Positions 36,840 to 49,046 of a stretch of 64,000 nt of DNA are shown in pieces. Every line of letters begins with the position of its first letter. Within the stretch, counting starts at the first letter, position 1. The notes beneath the pieces were generated by a model. It did no database searches and was not told the origin of the DNA. It saw only the letters and a program-made list of their open reading frames with translations. The translations under genes and the position numbers were made by a program. This DNA is from Lithospermum erythrorhizon (Eukaryota > Streptophyta > Magnoliopsida > Boraginales > Boraginaceae): assembly GCA_019722365.1 (NCBI GenBank), contig JADFUC010002306.1, positions 21,049 through 85,048 on the forward strand, written 5' to 3'.

Positions 36840-37860
36840 TGTAGATGCCGTATTCCGGATGGTGAGGAGGGAGATTCTTGATGAGGCTCATAATGCTCCT
36901 TACATAATGCGCCGGGTGGCTCAGAGATGTCTTAGGGATTTGAGGTTGACTTATTGGTGGCGGGAATGAAGAGATCTCGAGTTCGTGGCAAAGTCTTCTG
37001 GTTTGTCGGTGAAGAGGCCCGAGCATAGGCATCCTAGCGGGTTTGTGCGAGACTCTTCCTATTCTGAGTGGACATGGGAGAATATTACATGGACTTTGTG
37101 ATTGAATTACAGGGCGTTGAGGCGACATGATGGGATACGGGTGATTGTGGATAGGCGTCGGCTCATTTCCTACATTAGATCTGATTGGCACGAGAAACTA
37201 GCGAGGATCTATGTGGATCGGTGTGAGATTCTGCGGGGTTCGGTGTCGATCATTTCCGATAGCGGCGAGATCGCTTGAGGTTAGGAGGGGGTTTAGGAGG
37301 CATTGAAGGGACTAAAGTAGGTTAGTACATGCTCTCCCGGAGAGATGGGCAATTTGAGAGGGCCGTCTGAGCCGTTGGAGGATATGCTTTGTGTTTGTGT
37401 GTTCGAGAATTTCTCTCAGGAGTTGGGACGATGAGTTGCCCCAGATAGAGTTATTTACAAGCAATGGCTTCGTACTAGCATTGAGATGGCACCTTTTAAG
37501 GCATTGTATGGGCGGGTGTCGCCTCCGATTTGTTGGAATGAGGTGGCGAGAGGAAAGTTCTGATTCACGAGTTGGTCGAAATTGATGGGGTCGAGGTTGA
37601 TTCAACATCGAGGGGCCATTCCCGAGGATAAATGAAGAAATATGCCGATCATCGCCGAGGAAATGAACTTGTCGTTTGAGGAGGTCTGAATAGTGTGTTC
37701 TGAGGTATCCCGAGGAAGGGTGTGATGTGATTTGGGAGGAAAGAAGTTGAGTCTCATTATATTGGACCGTTTGAGATCATGAGGAGAGTTAGCTCTGTGG
37801 GCTTTATCGGTTGGCGTTGCCTCGAGTTTAGATAGGAGTTCATAATGTGTTCCATGTATC
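36840..37860 (+). pseudogene. Integrase, frameshifted
   Basis: The zinc-binding start is visible as ILDEAHNAPYIMR (36880-36910) with the His retained, followed by RDLRLTYWW near 36935-36955. The core shows WENIT (about 37078-37092), GIRVIVDRR (37132-37158) and VSIISDSGEIA (about 37243-37278), which carry the D...D part of the catalytic triad. The third-acid area (EDMLCVCV relic near 37376-37400) and YGRVSPPICWNE-like pieces (37505-37545) follow. The relic VHNVFHVS near 37830-37865 leads into the chromodomain-like tail. Multiple stops are present. Confidence 0.75.
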
Positions 37861-37906
37861 TGTTTGAGGAAGTATACTGACAGTATATTCTTAGCTCACT
37901 TACAGG

Positions 37907-38089
37907 GTGGAGCTTGAGGAGGACTTCAGGTTGAAGAGCCAGGTGGAAATTACGAGGCTGGAAAAGAAGGTTTTGAGGAGTAAGGTAGTGGCCTTAGTGA
38001 AAGTTCTGTGGAGGAATCAGCGTGTAGAGGAGGCCACTTGGGAACGTGAGGATGAGATGAGGAGCCGTTACCCGCAGCTTTTCGAGTAG
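37907..38089 (+). pseudogene. Chromodomain-like integrase tail, best-preserved copy
   Basis: A 60-codon open stretch beginning LELEEDFRLK and continuing VEITRLEKKVLRSKVVALVK, LWRNQRVEEATWEREDEM, then RSRYPQLFE and stop. This is the typical end of a Tekay/Del chromovirus polyprotein, the CR-type motif thought to steer integration to heterochromatin. It ends about 125 bp before the 3' LTR. The piece is open, but upstream frameshifts separate it from the rest of pol. Confidence 0.85.
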
Positions 38090-38180
38090 ATGTGAGTTAG
38101 TATTTCTTTTATTTTTTTGTGTTGTTTGATTTCGTGTTCTGATATATGTTCTTTAACTTGGATTTGTTTGGTTGTTAAAT

Positions 38181-38212
38181 TCGGAGTCGAAATTTTGTAG
38201 GAAAGAGTAGAT
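38181..38212 (+). other. Polypurine tract region before the 3' LTR
   Basis: GGAGTCGAAATTTTGTAGGAAAGAGTAGAT lies immediately upstream of the LTR start TGTAATAACCCG. The GGxG(G)CGAAATTTT core recurs before other LTR starts at 20527, 21679 and, on the minus strand, 58870-58887. It is the plus-strand priming site. Confidence 0.6.
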
Positions 38213-40717
38213 TGTAATAACCCGTTCGGTTAATTTAGATAATAATAGTAATTCATTATAATTTATTTGAGGCAATTACATTTTATGATTTAGTAGTAAT
38301 AGTCGGGGATAATTAGAAATAAGTTCTATCGTTAGAAATTTGGTTGTTAACTCGATTCGTTTAGTGGGCACAAACTCCGATGTATGATTCTTTACAAGCT
38401 TAAGAATTTCAGTGCCATTTAATCCAACATAAACAAAACACAAATACTTTCCTTCTTCTTAACGACGCCCCGGCCCAGGCCTTGACGACAAGAAAATTTT
38501 TCCTCCATTTCGTTTATTTTGTTGATTGTTAAGATCCTCGAAGTTGGTACCAGCTTTCCATCATCTTTTCTAAATTTGAGGTATGAAGTTGGAGTTTAAG
38601 TTAATTTTGCAAATGTTGACTTTGTTGACTTTTGGTATAAATTGAATTTAATTGTGTTTAAGTTTGTTATGGGTAGTATGATGAATATAAGTAGTTAATT
38701 AAATGATTTAAGATGTTGTTTGAGGTTTATGGTGATAGATTGACTTTTCCTAGGTTAGTTGACTTTTTAAGTTTGACTTTTTATAAGACTTTAAATGTGT
38801 GAGGGGTTAATTTGGGACCTTATTGGAGTTATTGTAAAGTTAGAATTATTTATTTATAATCGATTAGAGGAGTTAGGTTGAGAAAGTGTGATTAGTAAGT
38901 TGAGTACTAATTAAGATTTTGGAGTATAGGTTGTTAATTATGGACTTGAGGGTTAAATAAGATGACTTATAAAGTGATTTGAAATGTTATAGTGATAGGT
39001 GGAATTTTTAGAGGCGATTGGGTTGTGTCAAGCCGAGTTGTTATTTCGTTGTCTTATTAAATCGTTTTTAGACCGTTTAGCGATCGTTCATGGAATTTGG
39101 TAATGTATCTTCTAGAGACGCAAGTATAATGAGGTTTTGGTTAATGCTCAAAGTTGTTTTGTTAGCGTTGATTGTGATTTCGAGAGGATTTTGTGGTAGC
39201 TAAGCGAGAGGTAGTACTATCTGGGTGCTAACGATGCATCACTACTTTTAAATTGTGTAAAACATGTCATTGTGGTATGATTATGTGAGAATAGTATACA
39301 TGTCATTGTTGTATGATTATGTGTGTGATTCATTTGTGTGGCCCCATGATATGATTAATGTGATTGTATTTACGTAGCGTTGAATTTGCTTGAGGTAAGT
39401 AATAGCTTGAACTCTCGACTTACGTTTACGTGTTAAGTGGCCTTGGTGGCATATACGTATTTAAATGGCCTTGCCGTGATTCGATTGATTTTTTTTTTTT
39501 TTTTTTTTATTGTGAGGCGTTTTTAGGCTGACGTGCTTTGATATTGTTTAGGGAATAGTGTAGTTAGTTGTTGGGAGGTGTTGGTTGGGTATGCGTGACT
39601 TTGAGGGTGACTTGAGTATTAGGATATGACCACATAGTTGGGATGATGAGGGGTTGGTGACTCTCCGCTTCCTTGCGGGATATGTAGCGCTATTGGCCTT
39701 GCTCTTGGGTATAAGTGTGGTTTGGCCTTATACTAGGAGTATAAGTGCGGTTTGACCTTATACTTCGGTATAAGTGCGGTTTGGCCTTATACTTCGGTAT
39801 AAGTGCGGTTTGGCCTTATACTTCGGTATAAGAGCGGTGTGATTATCTATGACCCCTTTGTTGTGTGCATTGTTGGTGTTGGCCTTATACTACGGTATAA
39901 GAGCGGTGTTTATTAGCGATTGGTCCATTCGATGCGGGTAGTAGTTGAGCATATGCGTGATAGAGTTAGTATACTTGTGGAGATATGAAATGGAATGGTT
40001 TGATGACTAGAGTTATAGTAGTCGTTGAGTCTCTGTGATTTTATTAATTTGGTTGTGTGCCTTATTGAGACTTTGTATTATATCTTAGTATGCGAGATCT
40101 TCTTTAGATTTTAAGTGGCCTTATTAGGTAGTCTTGGATATATACATATTTATTCATATTTGACTACTATATCTTTTGACTATCTCGTTTAGAGTATGGC
40201 TTAAGTTTCACCCTTGTTAAGTTTTCACTAAGCAGCGACTACGCCCTGTCGCTTTGAGCATTTCATTTGTGCGGGTTGACGGGCGGGCGGGTTGAGTCGG
40301 GGAGAATTTGTTTGAGTTTATATTCCGAGTGGCTAGGTGAGGCATCGTGTACGAGGATCCTCCACAGTCTCTTTGTGTTGTCTTTGTCAACCGTTTCTTG
40401 ATTGTTGTATTTCATTTTAGGACTTTAGCCTTGTGTGATTATTTTTTATTCGGGATACAGTTTTACTCTCGGTTAACCTTGCCGGCGTCTTGTCTTTTAA
40501 ATATGTTGTATATATATGGAGTTGGTTGGTTAGATATCATCTTTGATGGATTGTAAATTTTAAAAGCCGTTTTTCTAACATTTTATTGTAAATCGGAATT
40601 TTTTTGGATAAAGCAGTGGTTAACTTTAAGGCGAATTAGGTATCGGTATGGTGACTCACAGTGTTAGGATTGTAATGATTACCAGGCTGGTGACTGGGCA
40701 CGAGGCCAGTCGTTACA
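38213..40717 (+). repeat. 3' LTR, complete (about 2.5 kb)
   Basis: It starts TGTAATAACCCGTTCGG and ends AGTCGTTACA, giving TG...CA ends. It aligns with the truncated 5' LTR over its last 1.9 kb. It contains a 20-base T run at about 39489-39508 and the hairpin array at 39690-39910. No coding capacity. The base after it begins GGAAACATAAG, unrelated sequence. Confidence 0.85.
39690..39912 (+). repeat. Tandem hairpin repeats in the 3' LTR
   Basis: Five consecutive ~29-bp units (about 39692-39840) plus one separated unit (about 39881-39908). The consensus is GGCCTTATACTTCGGTATAAG + TGCGGTTT. Three units have the identical core CTTATACTTCGGTATAAG, a hairpin with a 7-bp stem and 4-base loop. The array is more regular than in the 5' LTR of the same element, so units have been gained, lost or homogenised since insertion. 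Confidence 0.8.
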
Positions 40718-42360
40718 GGAAACATAAGAACACACAACGAGATGTAACCAGCACACAACATAATTTACATTTCACATTAACTTTCGTTCATAGCCATGGT
40801 GGGATAACAATGCCACGACATCAAGTCATTTATTAAACATTTAGAGCCATTGTATCATTGTCTGTTTCAAAAGAGGGCAAGTGCACTTCGAAGGGATGTT
40901 CAGGCAAGCTCAAGTACCACTACATGTTAGATTATGATAATCGTGGCATTCAAAAAGAGGTTCAAGTACACATGACCAAGCGAAGAACCTCTAGTAGACA
41001 GAGGGTCTTCTTGATAGCCCTGCTTACTATCACGCTCTGGGAACTTGGTTGAGCTTACATTGGTACCAGGGAACAATATTTTCTTCATAGGACTACCTGC
41101 ATCTTGAAATAATATCAAGATGTATAAGTATGGCAATGGTGTTTAGGTAGTCAGTGCACATCTACATACAAGGAGAATGTGAAGGGAACCTGCCAGTTAC
41201 GATTGAAACGTTGTCTAGTTGACGCTTAAGGGGAGACACCCCGAGTTCACATACGGAGGTTTTTTTAGATGGCTGCGGTGATGCAGTGTCCATACTTGAA
41301 GTGCAGGCAATGTTGTTGTGCACAACTCCACCCATGATGTGGTTGCATGAGGAGTCACCCAGCAATACAACAGGATTTGCCAACCTATTCTCCGGAGGCA
41401 CAGTGTCATCATAGTATGCCACAAGTAGAAGCCTCTGTTGTGCATCAGATCGCCTGCTATAGGTGCGATGAAGTAACACAATATACATTTTATCTTGTAA
41501 TTCTAATTTGATGGGCTCCAGCTCCAACCCAATGCCCTACACACAATTGCTACTTTGAGAAACTGAGACCTGGTCCCTAAAGCGAGAATGAAACAATAAA
41601 TACCTCTTTTACCAGTTGCGTGGGGGTGCATTGTAGAATCTGTTCAACCACATCTTCGATTTCCTCAACTGTCGTTCGACCGCTATGATCATAAACATTC
41701 ATCAAAACTTGGGGATTGTCAATACGATCATTAGAATAAGATATTATGTCGGTAGAACACATAACAATAGGAGCGATAGGGAGATCATGAAGTACCTTAT
41801 CGATGTTATCACATTCTTGTCGCAAAGCTAGTAACGATATTTGACACCGGCATGGGTGCTAATAACTTTGGTATAACAGTTGCTACACCTATGATTTACA
41901 AACACTGGTCTCTAGTAGAGAGTTGCAGAAATGCACGTACCCATAAGTCTCCACACTTATGAATACAAATGCTCTATGGCAGCTCAAGCTCTGAACCAGT
42001 GTCAAACCTGCGCAAATGGAACACACAAAGGCTCTATGAGAGCATAAAGTTACATCCATAAGAAAACCATAAAGAGTAAAATAGAAGTAAAACGTACCAT
42101 GCCTGAGAGACGCAGCAGTATCAAAGAGGGGTCTATGATGAAGAAAGAGTTCCGTTGTTTGCGGTTAAAACAATACCTGCATGAGAAGCAACACGACCAT
42201 TGGAAGCATTAATGATCCAACCACCGGAAAACAAAAAACAATTTGAATCAGAGTAGAGAAGTAAAATGTCTAATCCTGGTAGGTCTTGAAAGGTAGATAG
42301 GTCAAAATGATCCACAGCTATTCCATTCACTATTTTACTCCAATCAACTTGAAAATCTCA
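40718..42360 (-). other. Unrecognised cluster of minus-strand frames, possible broken gene
   Basis: Three successive minus-strand frames could be exons: 42133-42330 (about 65 codons, open upstream to about 42348, with VDHFDLSTFQDLPGLDILLLY), 41577-41825 (82 codons, acidic, with DVVEQILQC) and 41162-41527 (121 codons, with YIVLLHRTYSRRSDAQQRLLLV). A possible splice acceptor TTGCGCAG is near 42007-42014 on the minus strand. Base composition is more balanced than in the flanking LTRs. I do not recognise a family. A plus-strand frame at 40858-41052 (CTSKGCSGKL) is an alternative. It could be a captured or decayed host gene, or part of an unknown transposon. Confidence 0.3.
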
Positions 42361-45300
42361 GTATGTAGAAGATAGTCTAAATAAACAATTTGAACATATT
42401 ATTGAACAATATAATCATGGAATGGAAAAATATTTAATTTTTATAACACCAGTTGTGTTATGCTTATGAGAACTTCGATCTCATAAAATGTCCGTCGAAC
42501 AATTTAGATTGTACAACCGATTTATTGATTCAAATTATATATCCATATATATGTAAGTTCAATATATATTAATTGTTAGACATTAAATTTTTAGGGTTTA
42601 ACATATTAACGTTAAGGGTTCACGATGGGCATGCTTAGGGTTCCCTCGTTGATATCTTATCTGATAGTCGGTTAATATTGTTTAATATATTACTCTTGTA
42701 AATTAGATCTACAGTCACTTGAAACAATAAACCAAACTATATAATAAATGTATTATAAATTTCGGGTCTAAGAGTGAAACATTCGGGGCCAATCGAATCC
42801 CAAGACTTCGTTTTAAAATCGTTGGGGGTGATGGAGAGGATGGGGAATTAGGAGATTTTATCTCTTTGAGACTCTCGTATGTGTTACCTATTTAAGTGGC
42901 TTTGAACCTACCTGGAATTCACTACTTGTTAATGTAATATTGTGATTTGAAATCAAAATACTACATCCGCCTCGAATAGCCGGCCCGGCTTTAGGAAACA
43001 AAAAACAAGTTTTCTTAAATCTTTTTGTTCCTTGTTTACACTTTAAGCGTTCTAGTAAAGCGTCACGGAAGCTTCGGGTAATTTCTTTGATGTAAGTCGT
43101 CGTATGGATACTCTATTTGAGTATTGTGACCCGATTGATTCAGCGCCTCTTGTTTTATATCGAAAAAGGTACCTGCTTGTAGTCAATTATGTTTATATTT
43201 TTGTACAATCATGAGTGATACATGATTCGTGTCGAATTAAGTTTAGAAGCTTGATTATAAGTTTAAGAACACCAGGTGACCTCAGCTCGGGTTATGTGAT
43301 TACAATTATGTAAACAACATAAAAATGTTTTTGCTAATTTTTCTTTTCCATGTTTAATTTGTGTTTTATGGGGTTTTAATTCCTTTAGATGAATTATGTT
43401 AATAAAATAATTAAATATAATTAAAAGTTATTATTTTTGAAATCTTTTAATGTGAAAAAATTTCAAATAATATTTACGATTTTAAGAATTTTTAAGATTT
43501 TAGAATTAATTTTTATGTCGATTTATTAATTGAAGCAACCATCGATTCTATTAGAATAGTGACTTTATCATCGATTCTAGGCCTAGCGCTGTCAATAGTG
43601 GCGATCATCAGTCGAAAGTCAAACTGAGTTGACTTAGTCAAAGCAAGTTAACTCTTGGCTTGACATATATGATCGGTGAGAAGTTTGAGCATATAGAAAT
43701 TTTGAAGTCAAATTGTTTCGAGATGTTACGATGCTCCCGAGGGAATTTCCCACGTCATACGATATGATGAAATTGGTCGAGCTACTCGATTGCTCGGAAT
43801 TTCAATATCCCGAGAACATTGGCGAAGGATATTATTCAAGGTGTGTATCTGAGGACTCTAGTGAATCGCGCATAGCGACCAGTGAAAGTAGCTTAAGCCT
43901 TTTCGCTTGATTTACAAGAAAATCATAGGAGACAAGTATGAAGGGGATACGGAAGATTCTGCTTCACTCGTGGTGCTTTGAGGGTTAAGGAGAGTAAGCG
44001 ATCAAAGTAGCGTGGAAACTCTCGGAAAGCTCCCGAGACTATCGAAAGTTTTCTCACGAGGACCTTTCGCTGAGCGAGACATGATTAGATTACAGTCGTT
44101 TTGAGAGGAATGCAGTCATATTATGACTTGTGATACTTCATTTACGATACAATAATATTGTTCACATTAGTCGCTATCTTGACACTTTTAAAATGTCTGC
44201 GGAGTCATAGTAGAAAGGCATTGGAGTTTATCTGAGACCACACAGGCGTTGTGAGGCGACCCCAGAGGACTAGTTTTATCATTTTATTTTATTCTTGTTT
44301 AAATTTATACGTATTGTCTAGTTGACTTCTCTTTTGATCGGGAATGACTTTTAGTTTATGTTTTTGAACTTGGATGTGTTTTTTTATGCCTTGTGATTAA
44401 TATGACTCATTTTATTAATGCATTACATAAAAGTTGCAAGCGATAAATCATATATCCATTATGTTGTTAGACGACATAAAATACCCATAGTATGTATGCC
44501 CATAAGAATTCAAGTAAAGTGACTTGAAATCTCATCTCCTAATACGATATGAATAGTAAATGTATAATCACATGAATGTAAGATCGTCTGAAGACGAAAT
44601 CTTTTAAGTCATATGTTTGGAACAACATGATCAAATGAGCGACACTTAAATTCATAATCCCATAATCATCCACTTACTTAAATTAAATGTTTAAAATAAG
44701 ATATTTATTAAAAGCCATAAATGAAGATTTATGAAGAATAATAAATAGAAGCACTCTCATTTTATTGCTAGTACAATAACTTAGCAAAATATAAATGTCT
44801 ATATTTACTACTGTATTTTAGAAATATAGGAATAACATTTGAATAGTTCGAATAATTGAGAGTTGACTCTTGTAAACATTTAATGTTAACTGGCCCCATT
44901 AAAGAGATACACAGATTAGAAGCGAGATTCACCTAACAAAACCCGAATTACATATTCACCTTAGTCTAACTCACTGCTTGACAACCATGTATAACTCAAG
45001 CCCAATCACATCAAGAGCATCCCATAAAGATCTTTATATGGAGCGTTCCATGGATGGTTAAAATCTTGTAAAACTTCGCCCCAGTCAACTAGTTCTAAAA
45101 CCATAAGATGAACTTGGACTGTTACTACAATGGTAATCCCTAACAAAAGGTGATGCTTTTTGCGGTGTCTGGCCATGAACAACGATGATGATGACTTAGG
45201 ATTTGTAAGATCGGAGTTAATTTTAAATATACCCAATCTGATTTGGGTATTGACATATTTACTCAACTGAGATTAGGTGATTAGCATGGTAGGATAAAAT

Positions 45301-46027
45301 TCTCAATTAATCATAATATGTTTTTAGATAATCCGGATCTGATAGTTGATATGTACCATTTAATAAACGAGTTCAAAACGTTTGAATTCATTAATGGAAA
45401 TTAGATTCTTGTATAGAAAGAGGTCATAGGAGCTACTTGACATGTAGTATGTAAAATACATTCTAATAATAAAGAATAGCCACATCCGCCTCGAATCGGG
45501 TTGTGCGCGAAGTTTCTCTATAAAAGAGATTGAGAGATGGGCTCGAATCTTTCACGGAATTCATAAGTCAATCAGATGAACTCAACTAGCTGAGTTATGT
45601 ATACTAATAATGCAATCACATAGGAATTCAAGATGAATGCCTTAAAGAAAGAATCTTCAGAAAGATAGCTTTCTCCCAACGTCATAAAGTTGTATAAGAA
45701 GAAACAAGAGCAATAAGACAATAGGGGACTACATTTGTATCAGTCACTTAAACTAGTAGAGACGATCGTCGTCTCAGTTGGACTAAAGTAAATTGATAAA
45801 TAAAGTTGTGAACAATTTGTTAAAAGTAACAAGTACAACACAACAAAATGACTACGAAACGTAGTGTTGAAAATTTATGCGAAACTTGTTCATAAACATA
45901 AACAAATAGCACGATCGTTCAAGTATATAATCAAATACGAAATCATATATGTATATATATCGAGCACCCTAGCGTAACGAAGTCACCAATTTTTCTCTCA
46001 CGAAGCCTCTTTTGATCTCCTTATCTT
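42361..46027. other. Unassigned AT-rich sequence
   Basis: No gene is supported. The 13-base phrase ACATCCGCCTCGAA occurs at about 42964 and again near 45483, each followed by a GC-rich patch, which suggests related repeat remnants. Frames at 43713-43910 (+) and 45006-45266 (-) are short. The latter contains a hydrophobic stretch (HHLLLGITIVVTVQVHLMVL) but has no family match I can name. Much of 44400-45000 and 45600-46000 is A/T-rich. Confidence 0.3.
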
Positions 46028-46225
46028 TTAGCGCTTAAATGGTAGATGCCTCGATTGATCCAGCGCGAGGAGCGGTTGAATCACGTGATTAGATTTGCTA
46101 GAATCACAAGAGCAATTGGAGAACAAATCAAAATTAAAACCACCAAACTGATTTTGGCCTATGGAGAAGAGGGAAGAGGAGGTAGCTATGAGGAGAAAGA
46201 GGATAAAGATTATTAGGTTTTTCAT
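46028..46225 (-). CDS. Possible small secreted peptide, 65 aa
   Basis: Starting at the ATG at 46225 the frame reads MKNLIIFILFLLIATSSSLF, a textbook signal peptide with a short basic start, a hydrophobic core and a small-residue cleavage region. A 45-residue tail follows with two Cys (NCSCDSS) and a basic end (SRHLPFKR, stop). Length and layout fit plant precursor peptides, but the C-terminus does not match CLE, IDA, RGF, CEP or PSK motifs. A TATATAAAAG element (46237-46247 on the minus strand) lies only 12-22 bases upstream. That is too close for a normal transcript start before this ATG, which argues for caution. The frame is also open further upstream (to 46297). Confidence 0.35.
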   Translation of the reverse strand: MKNLIIFILFLLIATSSSLFSIGQNQFGGFNFDLFSNCSCDSSKSNHVIQPLLALDQSRHLPFKR

Positions 46226-46297
46226 CTTTATAAGATCTTTTATATAGCCTACTCTCCTTTTAACCCAAATAGCTTCGACCGATAACCAATAAGCCAT

Positions 46298-49046
46298 CTA
46301 GATTTAAAATGGATTTACCCTAACGAGAAATTCTAACGAGGAAGTAAGAGAGTATTATCGAGTCAACTAATAAAGGCCTACTGATTAGCCGTCAATTGAA
46401 CTAGTAAATTAATTGATTCGGTCTACTTGATTTATATCTTTACATTATCAATGTAAAAATCTCGATTGAGTATCCTCAGTTGATTTTAATCGCTTCTCAA
46501 TTAACAATCACGATTTAATTTCATACATGAAATAAAACTGACTTCAACATGTGTGGACGCTGCAGGCTCGAATAATATCGGTTGTATAATAATATAATTG
46601 ACAAAATTAAATATTATTATAAATTATACATGAGATCTAGAAATGCAGCATAATCTTTGATATTATCATGACTTCTATCTAGTAATTTACAATTACTATT
46701 ATTGAACACTTAGTTTGAGTAATCTCGTTTAACTAAAACTAGTAAATGGTGTTACAATAATTGTCGCGGCGGCATATTAAAGAAATCAATATACTCGATC
46801 AAATATCACACACGCCAGACGATTTCCTTTATCTACTGATATCTAAATCACCAATTTAACCATAAAAGTGTGTCATAAACTTGCGACTTTCATGTCAGTG
46901 GCCAGGCTCGGGTACTGGGCGTCCAGCCAAGCCGATCGGTCTCAAACTCATTGAGAGGCTTGAGATCTACCTTGTATATCAAGGATGGATAAATCCCTTA
47001 TAATATATTAGCATCTCTTTAACATACTCAACGTGTTACGTAACATGTACCGTTATGATCGACAAAGGCGGGGCCGTTTGACATAGTCAGCTCGGAAGCT
47101 TATATAACATGAATAGTTGTATAAGCAGGTCTAAAATTGCTAACCTTAACAGTTCTAAGAAAATATCATAGGACACGAGATATCATTACCCTTACATGAG
47201 GTTCCCGGTCGTCAGGCTCGGTTATACTGGCCCGGCCGACCCGTAAGATTGATTAGACTTACAATGACTGCGCATGATCCAAGCGATCATCAATCAATCC
47301 TATGATGGTCATCAAATGCTAGTTGCCCCAAAGCAATACATCGACCGGAAAATGGATTTATCTTTATGTTTACAGACTTGAAGAGTTTGAGCACAGCTTC
47401 TGAGGTTTTCTACAGAAAATATAGACTTGCCTTGAGTTATTATTTCAACCAATTGTGAAACTATAATAATAGATAGTTACTTTGATTATATAATGTAGTT
47501 AACAATTTAGATTGTAAAACAGAATTTACTTTGTTCGATCAAATTGCCCAACTTGTCTAAAAGTAAAGCGAACTAACTCCCATTTAAGCACTTGCATCGT
47601 TAAAGGTTTTCTTGCCCGATCTGCAGAAATCAAACCTTGATTTAATCATAGAAGAATATATCGACCTCAATATGCTTGCTCAAGTCACACTGCGTGGAAC
47701 CTTTAAAGCTGCATTAAACTAGGGGTCCTTTGAGATATGTAAACTTTTGGAAGGTAATGATGCTTGTCATATCATAATCCGAGGCCACTGCGTAAGTACA
47801 CTTTACATCCATACGCTGGATCTACCGACCAGCCATGGAATCAGCGATGGCTAAGGTATCTGGTATAGTCATTCATGGCTATGTGCGAAATGGTTTAAGC
47901 CTTTTGCCCGCGAACTTTCCTTTTGAAATTGTGGACATTACCGTACAAGTCAGTTTCTCCACAATGCTTTACAGGTGGGTAGAAAAAACCCACTAGTTAA
48001 GTGTAACGAGGAAAAAAACCTCGTTTGGTATTTCTAGTGACTATCTGGTTGCAATGGCGAGCGGGGTTTAAAACACAATTAAAGTGTGTTAAAAGCATCT
48101 ATACGATCAAATGCATATTCTTTAATTTGATCAAATGCATATTCTTTAATTTTATACACGAAGGTATATCAGAAGAGCTGCATCCCCTTTTCATGAATTC
48201 TTGGCTAATAGTGTCTCATATGGGACAACCATCGCTACTATTATACATTTTGGTTCTGAAACTGGTCGACAAAGCAGTCTATTTCATGTAACTATAGTTA
48301 CTCTACATTCTTTTAAATTTACTACAAAGCGTATTATTCCGAATCCACGTGAATACCTTGATTGAAACCGCACAATTCTATTATGGAAATCATGTTTATG
48401 TCATGAGTCGTGATGTACAACACATGATCTGAGATGGCATCTGGTGAACCATATTCTCGTATAATGAATTCAGCTCTGAGTCGCTACTTTGTGGGAATGG
48501 ACCTCAAATAGAAAATGTCTTTGTCGAAATTTTGGCTTTATTATAGGGTTGCTCATCATAGATTTGTAGCCTCAAACTTCATGGCGAACATGGCAACAAG
48601 TAAAATTAATTTGGAAGAAAATTGTTCCCTTGCAATTGGGCTATTTTAGTGTGAATAAGTTACAAAAGGAAATTGTTGTGGGGGTGGGGGAGGTGTTGTT
48701 GTGGGTCTGGGATGGTATAACTCATAGGGATGGGGATTGGAATTTTGTGATTTTTTATTTATTATAAAATTACTAAAATACCCTTTATAATTATAAGCAT
48801 GGTCCTTACAAACCACAATAAATCTACGCATATAATTCAAAGCCTCATATATTATAACAATAGTTAGTATTTAGATGGCTTTTGTTTTTGAATCTTCAAA
48901 TTGGATTACATTGATTACGGCATGTCTTGAACATATTTTTTAATACGGAATGCACAAAGGCAGCACGTCGTGCAGGGGGAGTTTGTTTTATTTAGAAGAG
49001 ATGAGGTCTTTTGTGGGAAGATGATTATGAAGGAGTCTCCAAAGAT
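46298..49046. other. Unassigned sequence, no supported gene
   Basis: A GC-richer patch at 46890-47290 carries repeated CAGGCTCGG phrases (46902 and 47214) and GGCCCGGCCGACCC, and looks like decayed LTR or leader sequence of another retroelement family. The frame at 48025-48291 is short and includes a near-perfect tandem duplication of GATCAAATGCATATTCTTTAATTT (about 48107-48155). No domain could be recognised on either strand. Confidence 0.3.

Larger units (their letters stand above)
31602..40717 (+). mobile_element. Ty3/gypsy chromovirus (Tekay/Del type), nearly complete but inactive
   Basis: Two LTR copies in the same orientation (31602-33493 and 38213-40717) flank a 4.7-kb internal region. 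In order it holds a primer site, gag, protease, reverse transcriptase with FIDDI, RNase H, integrase, a chromodomain-like tail and a purine tract. The pol order RT-RNaseH-integrase marks Ty3/gypsy, and the terminal WRNQ...EEATWE module marks the chromovirus Tekay/Del group. The 5' LTR lacks its first ~584 bp where it meets the NUMT. Many frameshifts and stops show it is old and immobile. No target duplication can be checked because the left end is lost. Confidence 0.85.

Noticed and set aside
36493..37191. 232-codon minus-strand frame, the second longest in the window
   Set aside because: It is antisense to the RNase H and integrase relics of the chromovirus. Its composition (Pro/His/Ser-rich) is what reverse reading of that region gives.
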